In this document: positions 51,918 through 61,600 of the stretch, piece by piece | How the letters are laid out: each line of letters opens with the position of its first letter | How positions within the stretch are numbered: position 1 is the stretch's first letter | Source of the DNA: Lumnitzera littorea | Lineage: Eukaryota; Streptophyta; Magnoliopsida; Myrtales; Combretaceae | Length of the DNA stretch: 64,000 nucleotides | NCBI GenBank assembly: GCA_024138015.1 | Contig: JAMXBB010000004.1 | Span: forward strand, 5,625,098 to 5,689,097 | Reading direction: 5' to 3' | Program-made: the position numbers and the translations under genes | The notes under the pieces: generated by a model | Databases searched by the model: none | Seen by the model: the letters and a program-made list of their open reading frames with translations, nothing else | What the model was told of the DNA's origin: nothing

Positions 51918-52850
51918 GTGACACTTCGAAATGGGAAGGAGTTGCATGCTAAGAGGAAAGGTAGCGAGGAAACTAGCAAGAGCAAGAAGGGGACGAAAGC
52001 AACGGCAGATGTAGAGCCATCAAAGGTGAAGGAATATCAACCACCTATCCCATATCCCCAAAGACTCCAGAAAGATCGCAATGACCAACAATTCAGTAAG
52101 TTCCTTGACCTCTTTAAACAACTGCATATTAACTTACCTCTTGTTGATGCCCTGTCACAGATGCTAAAGTACGCTAAGTTCTTGAAAGATTTGTTATCTA
52201 ATAAGAGGAAGCTTGAGGAGCTTTCTACAATCATCTTGGATGAAAAGTGTTCAGTGATCGTGCAAAATAAGCTGCCCAAGAAGCTAAAAGACCCAGGAAG
52301 TTTTACAATTCCTTGTCATATTGGTAATCTGTTAATTGACAAAGCCTTAGCTGATTTGGGTGCTAGCATCAATTTAATGCCTTATAAATTTTTTAAGAAA
52401 CTAGGATTAGGGGAACCTAAGCCCACACGCATGAGCTTACAATTAGCTAATAGATCCGTGACGTACCCTAGAGGTATATTTGAGGATGTATTAGTTCAAG
52501 TGGGTAAATTTATTTTTCCAGTTGATTTTGTGATATTGGATATAGATGAAGATTTTGAATTGCCCCTTATCCTAGGTAGACCATTCTTAGCTACCGCTAG
52601 GGCTATCATTGATGGTAGTGATGGCAAGCTCATTCTTCAAGTAGGAGATGAAGAGATTATGTTTAAAATTTCGGAGGCTATGAAAAAGTCTGTCGATCAG
52701 GATGATACTTGCTACCTTCTTGATGTTACTGACACTTTTGTTTCAAGTTATATGCAGGAAGTTCTTCTTAAGGATCCGTTGGAGAGTTGCTTGCAATTAG
52801 GCATGGAGGAAGCTTTGGAAGATCTTGTCAAATCCGAGGTGATAGCCTAA
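51918..52850 (+). pseudogene. Athila protease region
   Basis: An open stretch of 310 codons contains the retropepsin-like domain at 52300-52680: PGSFTIPCHIGNL, then ALADLGASINLMPY with the catalytic aspartate, and LPLILGRPFLATARAIID. It ends at the stop at 52848. The basic linker before it (KRKGSEETSKSKKGTK) ties it to gag. As part of a broken polyprotein it is not expected to be released normally. Confidence 0.88.
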
Positions 52851-52949
52851 CTGGAGGCAAATAAACCTATCTCTGTAGAGAAAGGATTTGAAGAGTTTGA
52901 AAAGAGGAAGGAAGCGCAGTTAAAACCTTCGATCGAGGAGCCACCAGTA

Positions 52950-54725
52950 TTGGAGCTAAAGCAATTACCTGACTACTTGGAATATGCCTTCCTAGAGAAG
53001 GACTCCAAATTACTGGTAATTATAGCATCCAATTTGAAAAAAGAACAGAAAGAGAGATTGCTGAAAGTACTCAAGGAGCATAAGAGGGCCATTGCGTGGA
53101 AAATATCTGATATTCAAGGTATCGATCCCTCCTTTTGTACTCATAAGATTTTAATGGAAGAAAACCACAAGCCGGTTGTGCAGCCCCAGAGACGCTTGAA
53201 TCCAAACATGAAAGAGGTAGTCAAAAAGGAAGTTATTAAACTCCTTGATGCAGGTATGATATATCCTATCTCTGATAGTTCATGGGTGAGTCCAGTTCAA
53301 GTAATTCCAAAAAAAAGTGGGATGATAGTAGTCCCTAATGAAAAGAATGAATTGATCCCAATGAGAATGGTAACAAGTTGGCGTGTATGTATTGATTATC
53401 GAAAGTTAAACGATGCTACACGTAAGGACCATTTCCCCTTCCCTTTTATTGATCAAATGATAGAACGACTAGCTGGACATATGTTTTATTGTTTTCTGGA
53501 TGGCTTATCTGGTTATTTTCAAATACCTATTGCACCGGAAGATCAAGAGAAGACCACTTTCACTTGTCCTTATGGTACCTTTGCTTATCGCAGAATGTCT
53601 TTTGGTCTTTACAATGCACTGGCTACATTCCAACGATGCATGTTAGCTATTTTTGATGATTTGATTGAGGACATAATGGAGGTATTTATGGATGATTTTT
53701 CAATTTTTGGCAACTCATTTGACCTTTGTTTGAATAATTTGGACAGGGTACTCACCAGATGTGAAGAGACCAATCTTGTCCTTAACTGGGAGAAGTGCCA
53801 CTTCATGGTACAAGAAAGTATTGTACTGGGCCATAAGATCTCTTATCGAGGAATTGAGGTGGATACTGCTAAAGTGGATGCGATTGCAAGACTCCCATCT
53901 CCAACTTTGGTTAAGGCCATAAGAAGTTTTTTAGGACATGCAGGTTTTTACAGGCAATTTATCAAGGATTTCTCAAAAATTGCCCGCCCTTTGACTAAGC
54001 TATTAAAGAAGGATGTGCCTTATGTTTTCTCTCAGGAGTATTTGAAAGCTTTCAATATCCTTAAAGAGAAACTTACCAATGCTCCAATCATGGCAGTACC
54101 TGATTGGGCACTCCCCTTTGAGCTTATGTGTGATGCAAGCGATCACGCAGTCGGGGCAGTGCTGGGGCAAAGGCGAGACAAGCACTTTAAACCAATTCAC
54201 TATGCTAGCAAAACTCTTACGAATGCTCAAGAGAACTACACTACTACAGAAAAAGAGTTGCTAGCCATTGTTTTTGCCTTTGATAAATTTCGCTCTTATT
54301 TGCTTCTGTCTAAGGTGATTGTTTATACTGATCATTCTGCCCTTAGATACTTGTTAGCAAAGCCGGATGCAAAACCAAGATTGATTAGGTGGATCTTGTT
54401 GCTGCAAGAGTTTGATGTGGAGATCAAAGATAAAAAAGGAGCTGAGAATTTAGCAGCAGATCACCTATCCCGATTGGAGAATCCAAACTTGGAATTGCTC
54501 GACGAGAACGAGATCAAGGATGAATTCCCTGAGGAGCGACTCTATGACATCGCCCAGGTAAGTGATATGGAAATTCCTTGGTTCGCAGATATTGCTAATT
54601 TTTTAGCTGCTAGGATCATACCGAAGGGACTTCAACACCAGCAAAAGAAGAAATTCTTTTCTGATGTGAAACATTATTTTTGGGATGATCCTTACTTGTT
54701 TAAAGTATGTGCAGATCATGTCATT
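52950..54725 (+). pseudogene. Athila reverse transcriptase and RNase H, open for 592 codons
   Basis: This is the longest intact block of pol. Reverse transcriptase motifs are in order: PVQVIPKKSGM, WRVCIDYRKLNDATRKDHFP, FYCFLDGLSGYFQIPI, RRMSFGLYNALATFQ, catalytic FMDD (53685-53696) and VLGHKIS. RNase H follows: ELMCDASDHAVGAVLGQ, YTTTEKELLAIVFAFDKFR, YTDHSALRYL and LAADHLSRLE. All expected catalytic acidic residues that I checked are present. It is cut off from gag by the stop at 52848 and ends at the TGA at 54726, so only an isolated fragment could be read. Confidence 0.92.
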
Positions 54726-55907
54726 TGAAGGTATGTACTACACCTCGAAGGTTGGTGAATTTTGAGCCACTGTCATTCGGAGCCTACGGGTGGGCATCAT
54801 AGTACCAATAGGATAGCTCATAAGGTCCTAAAGGTAAGATTTTATTGGCCTACCCTATTCAAAGATGCCCAGAGATATGTTGAGAGTTGTGATCATTGCC
54901 AACGAGTGGGGAATATATCACGTAGGGATGAAATGCCACAAAACCCTATCATCGAGGTTAAGGTATTTGATGTGTGGGGGATCAATTTCATGGGTCCTTT
55001 TCCGAACTCAAATGGAAACAAATATATCCTAGTAGCTATTGATTATGTCTCTAAGTGAGTGGAAGCTAAAGCCCTACCTACTAATGATGCTAAGGTAGTA
55101 AAAAAATTCTTAAAAGGCTTATTTTCTCGATTTGGTACCCCTAGGACAATTATAAGTGATAGGGGAACACACTTTTGCAATGCTCAACTCGACCAAGTAT
55201 TGAAACGTTATGGCATTACACATAGGATAGCTACCCCGTACCACCCCCAAAGTAGTGGCTAAGTGGAAGTTGCTAATCGCGATCTTAAGCGAATTCTCGA
55301 AAAAACCGTAGAGTATCATAGGAAAGATTGGTCAAAAAAGTTGGATGATGCTCTATGGGCATATAGAACTGCCTACAAAACACCACTCGGGACCACATCC
55401 TACCGACTTATATATGGCAAGGCTTGTCATTTATCGGTAGAGATAGAACATAAGGCTTATTAGGCAATTAAGAGTACTAATGTTGATTTTGAGCATGCAG
55501 GTTGTCACAGGAAACTTCAACTGAACGAGCTAGAGGAATAGCGAGCGAATGCATATGAGAACTCTAAATTATACAAAGAAAGGGCCAAAAAGTATCATGA
55601 TCAGCGAATCAAACAAGGTCGACAATTTAAAGAAGGTGATCATGTTCTTTTGTATAATTCCCACCTTCGTTTATTCCCAAGTAAGTTGAAATCCAGGTGG
55701 TCTGGATCATTTACAATTACACGAGTTTTCCCGTATGTAACTGTTGAAGTTACATACCCGGAAAATGGCACATTTAAGGTAAATGGGTAACGGTTGAAGT
55801 CATACTTGAATGGAAATTTGGAGCATGTTGGACGGGAGGAGTTTTCTCTCCATCCGATAGAACTAACAAGAGAAGACGTATCCCGTCAAGCTATGGACGT
55901 TAACTAA
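54726..55907 (+). pseudogene. Athila integrase, seven in-frame stops and a changed catalytic residue
   Basis: Zinc-binding HHCC region: SHCHSEPTGGHHS and ESCDHCQRVG. Core: FDVWGINFMGPFP, where the first catalytic aspartate is asparagine (AAT at 54984); the second aspartate (SDRGTHF, 55158) and the glutamate (VEVANRDL, 55266) remain. The C-terminal part reads GDHVLLYNSHLRLFPSKLKS, then VTYPENGTFKVNG. Stops lie at 54726, 54756, 55056, 55260, 55461, 55539 and 55788. The frame runs to the natural stop at 55905. Confidence 0.9.
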
Positions 55908-55908
55908 A

Positions 55909-55930
55909 GCGCTTCTTGGGAGGCAACCCA
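55909..55930 (+). other. Conserved post-pol box of the Athila element
   Basis: GCGCTTCTTGGGAGGCAACC follows the pol stop within a few bases. TTGGGAGGCAACCCA is a recurrent box at this place in Athila elements, and TGGG...CCCA can pair. Confidence 0.6.
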
Positions 55931-56137
55931 TGTTTAACTCTACTTATGCTTTAGTTCTTTAAGTTTTCTTCATTTTATTTTCCGTTTTATCTAACTTTGC
56001 TTTGCTTCGTAGATTTTCTTTCAATTTTTCGTCATAGTTCTTTCCCCTTTTAGTTTTATATTTGCTTTTTCTCTTTAGTTTTATTATTTTTAAGTTTCCT
56101 TTATCTTTATTTTTACTTAAAAAAATAAAAAATTTTA

Positions 56138-56389
56138 ACACGGGCGAAGGATACGGTCGTGTCCCAACCCATGTTCGCCCAGACTTTGATCCTACTCCGT
56201 GAGCACAGAAAGTTACATGGGCGAGGGACACGGTCGTGTCCCCAGCTCGTGTGCGCCTAGAATTTTCCACCCGTGTGCGCCCAGAATTTTCCACCCGTGC
56301 ATAGAGAGTTATACGAGCGTGGGACACGGTCGTGTCCCCAGCCCGTGTGCACCCAGAATTTTTCACCCGTGCACAGAGAGTTACACTGG
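56138..56389 (+). repeat. Tandem GC-rich repeats with GGGACACG/CGTGTCCC hairpins
   Basis: Three imperfect units of about 75-98 bp contain GGGACACGGTCGTGTCCC (8-bp arms; GATACGGTCGTGTCCC in unit 1), then a C/G-rich segment and a GAATTTTCCACCCGTG word, duplicated within unit 2. They lie between pol and the 3' LTR. The same palindromic word occurs upstream of the LTR TATA box. A 149-codon minus-strand frame across this array follows from its composition. Confidence 0.75.
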
Positions 56390-56401
56390 CTACTCTTCTC
56401 C

Positions 56402-56585
56402 CTCTCAACTAGTGATGTTGCTCCAATCTCAATTATTAAGCCAAATTAACTGTTTTATCTTGATTATTATTGATCTTATGATACTTTACTAGAATTGATT
56501 AGTCAAATTTGTGGAAGGCAATGTTACGAGTTATTTAGCTTAGGATTTTAAGACTTGAGATTGGAGCAACATCACTAGTTGAGAG
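56402..56585. repeat. Perfect 31-bp inverted repeat in the Athila element
   Basis: 56402-56432 and 56555-56585 are exact reverse complements (CTCTCAACTAGTGATG... against ...CATCACTAGTTGAGAG) separated by 122 bp. The match ends sharply on both sides. Confidence 0.9.
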
Positions 56586-56760
56586 TTAGTCATGATTATT
56601 TTTAAAATTTACTTTTATGTATACCTTTCTCTTAGATATTTTTAAGAGTCCTATAATTTTTAACAAACAAACAAACAAATGAAATTCTTCTTTTGAGAAA
56701 CCCCTGAAAAATCACAATGATTGGAGGTCAAAAGTAATAACAAGTGTATGAATAGAAAAA

Positions 56761-56958
56761 TTGGTAAGGATTCGTCTTGGTCCGTCAGAAGAGTTAGATT
56801 GAGTCCCAATACCAATTCAAATGAAAAAAAAAAATTGATATGGATTGGCCTTGGTCCGTCAGAAGAGCAAGGTTCTTTCCCGCTATCAATATAAGGAATA
56901 AGTTGGTATGGATCGATCTTGGTCCATCAGAAGAGCAAGATTCTTTCTTGCTACCAAC
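56761..56958 (+). repeat. Three tandem units of about 70 bp, each able to fold as a hairpin
   Basis: Units start at 56761, 56835 and 56903 and share CTTGGTCC(G/A)TCAGAAGAG. Each begins TTGGTA or TTGATA and ends with its complement (TACCAA or TATCAA). Confidence 0.8.
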
Positions 56959-57440
56959 ACAATTGTGCTTAAATAAGGTAAATTTAAAAAAACCTCTTAA
57001 CAAAAGCATGAACTAGGGGGATGATCAGAGGAGGAGTGGATGTAAAATGTGTTTGTTTTAGATTATGGTGCTTGGTGAGATGGAAGAGAGAATTGTATAC
57101 ACTTTAGTCAAATGGACAAAATTTTTATGACTCTTTCTCGGTTGGCGAGATGTTAAATCTGATTTTTAGTTTAAGAATCCTTAGTTAAATGTCTCGGGTA
57201 AACTTTGATTTTCATAAATTAACTAGTGAACTCTAGTATTAAGTATTGTTGGAGCATTTGAATATGGTCAGATGAAATTGGTTGACTTTATTATTGCAAG
57301 TTAGTTGAGAATCATTTTCTTACTTTTCTACGGATCAAGTGTATTTGTTCACCGGTTTCCTAAATAGTGATAAATTTTATTTAGCGTTTCTTGTCCTGAA
57401 AGTTTTGTTTTGATTTATTTGCCTGAGGACAAGCAAATGC

Positions 57441-57457
57441 TCAAGTGTGGGGAAATT
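57441..57457 (+). other. Polypurine tract of the Athila element
   Basis: AAGTGTGGGGAAATT lies directly before the 3' LTR, the usual form in this lineage. Confidence 0.75.
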
Positions 57458-58679
57458 TGATAACTTTGATTTTAAACATATTTCATAGGGTGATTTTATA
57501 GTATTTTCCTCACATTTTTTGTTTTCTTTAAAGAAATTGATACTTAATTGAGTAAAATTTTGATTTCTAGGTTTGAACGCGTTCTAGGATTGAAAACGAA
57601 GAAAAGGAATCAAGTTTCACTCAAATCGAAGTTCAAATGAAGAAGTTATGAAGTTTTGAAGTTGTGTAGAAAATTTTGCCTTAGTACAGAAAGTTACACA
57701 ACCTGAGGATACGGCCATGTCCCAGATCGTGTCTAGTGACGAAAACAGAATCTTTGTAATACACATATAAAAGGATATCTTAGGGTTTCAAAAGACATGA
57801 AAGACATTACAGAAACGAGGAGACACAAAAGAAGAGAAAGAGACTTAAGGAGAACATCAAGAAAGAGGCGGAAACAACATCAACTTCAAGATTAGAGAGA
57901 TTGTTCATCAATCAAAAGGAGTTTCCATGTTTTATTTTATATTATTGATGAAACTCGTTTTTAGATTCAGTATGATAGCTTAGAATTCGAGTATTTAGGA
58001 TTATAGAACCTAGGGTTTCATGTGATTCTTGGATTGATTTAGAAATTTCAATAAAGTTTCTATCTTTACTTGATTCAATTATGTCGTTAATTATTGATTA
58101 ATATTTCTAGAATATCAATATATGATATTATGCATGTTAATTGAGAAATTGCATGTGTAATTAGATCTTTACATAATTGAAGAGGATTACATGTATACTT
58201 AGAGATAAGATACATGTTTCTTCCGGAAAGTTAATTAATTGTATGGGAATTCATTATACACTAATGCAATTCTAAATTATATTACTAAGTGAAGAGATTT
58301 CGGTAAATAATTTAGGATTAGGGTTAATATACTTGAGAAAGGTATTAACTTTAGTTGTGAATCCCTCCGGTCAAGAATAATAGAAACCGAATTGAATATA
58401 TTTTAAGCGATCACATGATTAACTCTAGGGGAAATAATTCCTAAATACGTTATTACTTTCTTGAAGTCGTTCTTGATTTTATCGCTTTTTCAATTGCTTA
58501 ATTAAGTCTTATAATTAAGTTAGTTTGTTAATTTTAGTATTTTTAATTAATTCAAACTTTCATAATTTTTCGGTTATATAATAAAGCTAAGGTTAATATT
58601 AATACTCGAAGTCTCTAAGGGATCGACTCGGACTCACATCCGCTATATTAAAACTGATAGGTACACTTGCCTCATATCA
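57458..58679 (+). repeat. 3' LTR of the Athila element
   Basis: 1,222 bp, starting TGATAACTTTGATTTT and ending CCTCATATCA. It matches the 5' LTR without length change; the differences are mostly transitions. The 9-bp inverted repeat before the TATA box is damaged here (GGATACGGC and ATCGTGTCT). GTAGT follows at 58680. Confidence 0.93.
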
Positions 58680-58684
58680 GTAGT

Positions 58685-61600
58685 CCACAGTCGAGTAATC
58701 TACATGCCGAGCAAAATTTTTCTAGTATCTACATAAGCAACTCTTATTGAGCTATCGAATTATCAAGCATAAGTGTCTTTACGTGTGAACTATATTTGTA
58801 TACCAAATCGATTTGGGTTTGATTACCAAACAATGGCGACTTATTGAACTCTTTATTGAAGACAATTGTCGAGCACTCAAGAACTTAGATATTTAGTTAC
58901 TGTTCAAAGTTCTTCAGTAGCCTATAGCCGAAAGGCCAAGAGACACAGGAAGCCGAGAAACATGACCAAGCCATTCCTATCAACTTTCAGTAGTGGCCAA
59001 GAAGCTGAGTTTTTTTAGTCATTCCAAGTTGTTGATTTACAAGTCATTGAGTAGTTCATTGCTTCCATAAGTTGAACACTATAGTAAATGAGGTTACAAA
59101 ATGAGATTATCTCCATGCTATCTTCATGTGGAAGTACCTTAGTTCAGTTGGACCTAAATTAGACAACTCAAGATCAAGCTCTTTTTTAATTGATACAAAC
59201 CTATAAAAGCTTTTGAGTTGGCCAATGAGAAACATATACACTTGCACATTGGTTGTCGTCAATGAAAGATAAGTAAAATTCTCTATCATTTCTTTTGATT
59301 CATTCAATCATTTATTTTGAGTTATGTGCTTTACATTGTTGTTCATATTGATCAATTGTTAATATTCATTGACTCATCAAAAATGTATTATCTATCCACA
59401 TGACGCTCTAATGTAAACACAAAGACGAATCGAGGCCAAACAAATGCTCTTTATTTTAAGCCCATGTAGATATAATATGCTAACTAGATACTCCTTAACA
59501 ATTCTAAGTCTCACACTCAATGGATAATTAGTATAAATTTAATTACCCTATCTAACTAATAGATGGCTATCTTCTTGAAAACCCCAAGCCATTTAGCTAT
59601 GACGGGTAAAGTATTCTAAGTCTTATAACTAGTACGGATGATAAGTAAGTAACCTAAAGTTCTATACTTTAATGGATTAGATGCCAACTAACCTATGTTA
59701 TAGCTCTACTTGACACAAGCCATACCTAGCCTGGATGACTTGCATACTCCTTGTCACGCCGTAAAATGGTAAAGTAGTAATAGTCTTACCGTGTAAACTA
59801 TTCTAAGATAGAAGCAGTCCATACAGCCGCTATCTTAGATTTGATTTATACAATACTTCTACGACTAACCCACTTTGAAGTAAACAATTCATGAATTAAA
59901 TAAATTGTTTACTTAAGAAAGATTGAAAATATATGTATATTCACTAGAATTTAAGTATTACAAATAATATTTGCAAGCTTTCATCATTCTTTATTTCCTA
60001 AACAACACATTATTTGAAAATGGAAAATTTTAAAATAAAAGCTAAGACCTTAAAACTATATCTGTTCTTTGGTTGTATTTCTTTACTCCTCAAGATTCAA
60101 CAATTGTTAGCTTCAAGGTAAATATAAACCACTTCCTAGCTAACACCTGTAACAACATCTATAAGGATGTGAGTAACCAAAAGCACAGTAAGTTGAGACG
60201 GAGACTTAAAACTATACATTAAACATAAGCAAGATTATCACCTAAATTAGTTAGATGCAATGCATGTTCAAGCAAATGCCATTGTATGACGTTGTCTGAC
60301 TCATCGTAAAATTAAAGAAATTTCACCCGCTTTAATCTAGGTTGAGGAGTTTCCATTTAATGCAATAGCTAACGATCAAATTTAAGCTTATACAATGGAG
60401 ACATCGCTCCTCTAATGACTACTTTTGAACCATTGACTTCACCCTTGTCGCGACTTTTTCACCTATCACTTAGTTCGACTAAGGATGAAGAAAGAACCGA
60501 TTATGCTATCCAACGTTATCCCTTTCGAAGGAGTTGGTATTTGATTAGAGAACCCTAAGTTTCCCTTAATGGATTGCCATGCAAATCTGATTTAAAATTA
60601 TAAGTTATATATTTAGTTAAATTCGGTTTAAGGTATTCAATCATTTCAAACAATTCACACAAATATAAGCCAAAACAACAAATGAGAATCATATTAACTC
60701 AAAAACAAGCACATGTACAAAGCCAATTATCTAACAAGCAAAATTAAATACAATTTCAAGGCTCCAACTACTATAAATTAGTACTTCAAAATATAATAAT
60801 GTATTAATTTTAATTTACCTGAACTCCCCGTTTGCTCGCTCAAGGTGTAACTCGTATAGGCTATCGCCGATAATCCTTATAATATAAAGGTAGTTTTAGT
60901 TCTCATATAACTACTATAGATATGTTTTATTCTATAATATAGATTATGATTATTTTTAGTTGAGAGTCTTATTATATTTAGTGATTTAGGTCTAGGTCTC
61001 TCGGGATTACTTCTCTTGTTTGTTAGGTTCTGAATTTGCTTCTTATTCTGATTTCAATTCAACTTTTGAATTAGGTTATAATTTACCTTTTTATTACCCT
61101 TTGTTTATAAGTCTTTTAAATGCCTTTTAATCTTTTCTTATGGTTTATTTGAAGAATATAATCTAATCTTTGATTTAGGTTTTTGACTTACTATTTAATA
61201 TAGCTATATTAACTCTAATTCTATTTTTACTTATGAATCAGTTTCTGAATTCAGTTTTGTTTTAACTTCTAATTATTGTTTTTATTTATAAACCCTAGAA
61301 ATTCTTTAAGGACTAAAATGTGAAATTTATCTAACTATGCTTAGATATCTTAAATCTATGTTTTAGCTCCTAATCAGTATTTCGATCAGTACGGTATGCT
61401 ACGTTTTTAATTTAACTACCGAATCAACTCTCGATGTAAGAATAACCTACATTTTCGCATAATTTCTTAAACTTACCTTTCAAGCCAAATTTATAATATT
61501 CTCCTATTATTATAATATTATCAATTTAACTTAATATTCTTCACATATTTAATCTTCCTATTTCTTATTACTATTTAATTTACACATAAAGTGTAAACTC

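Larger units (their letters stand above)
49136..58679 (+). mobile_element. Ty3/gypsy retrotransposon, Athila type, structurally complete but coding-dead
   Basis: Two 1,222-bp LTRs (49136-50357 and 57458-58679) bound a 9,544-bp element flanked by the duplication GTAGT (49131-49135 and 58680-58684). The primer site starts TGGCGCCGTTACCGG, and a polypurine tract precedes the 3' LTR. One frame carries gag, protease, reverse transcriptase, RNase H and integrase in gypsy order from 50505 to 55907. It has 13 internal stops and no frameshift. Athila assignment rests on the primer site, the DLGASINLMP protease motif and the TTGGGAGGCAACCCA box after pol. There is no env-like frame; 55908-57457 holds repeats instead. 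By eye the LTRs differ at roughly three dozen positions, mostly transitions, so the insertion is fairly young. Confidence 0.93.

Noticed and set aside
55959..56408. 149-codon minus-strand frame with repeated Arg/Thr-rich blocks
   Set aside because: It is the antisense reading of the GC-rich tandem repeats in the Athila element.
55908..57457. Env-like gene in the Athila element
   Set aside because: No plus-strand frame of useful length, signal peptide or membrane-protein pattern is present; the interval is filled by repeats.
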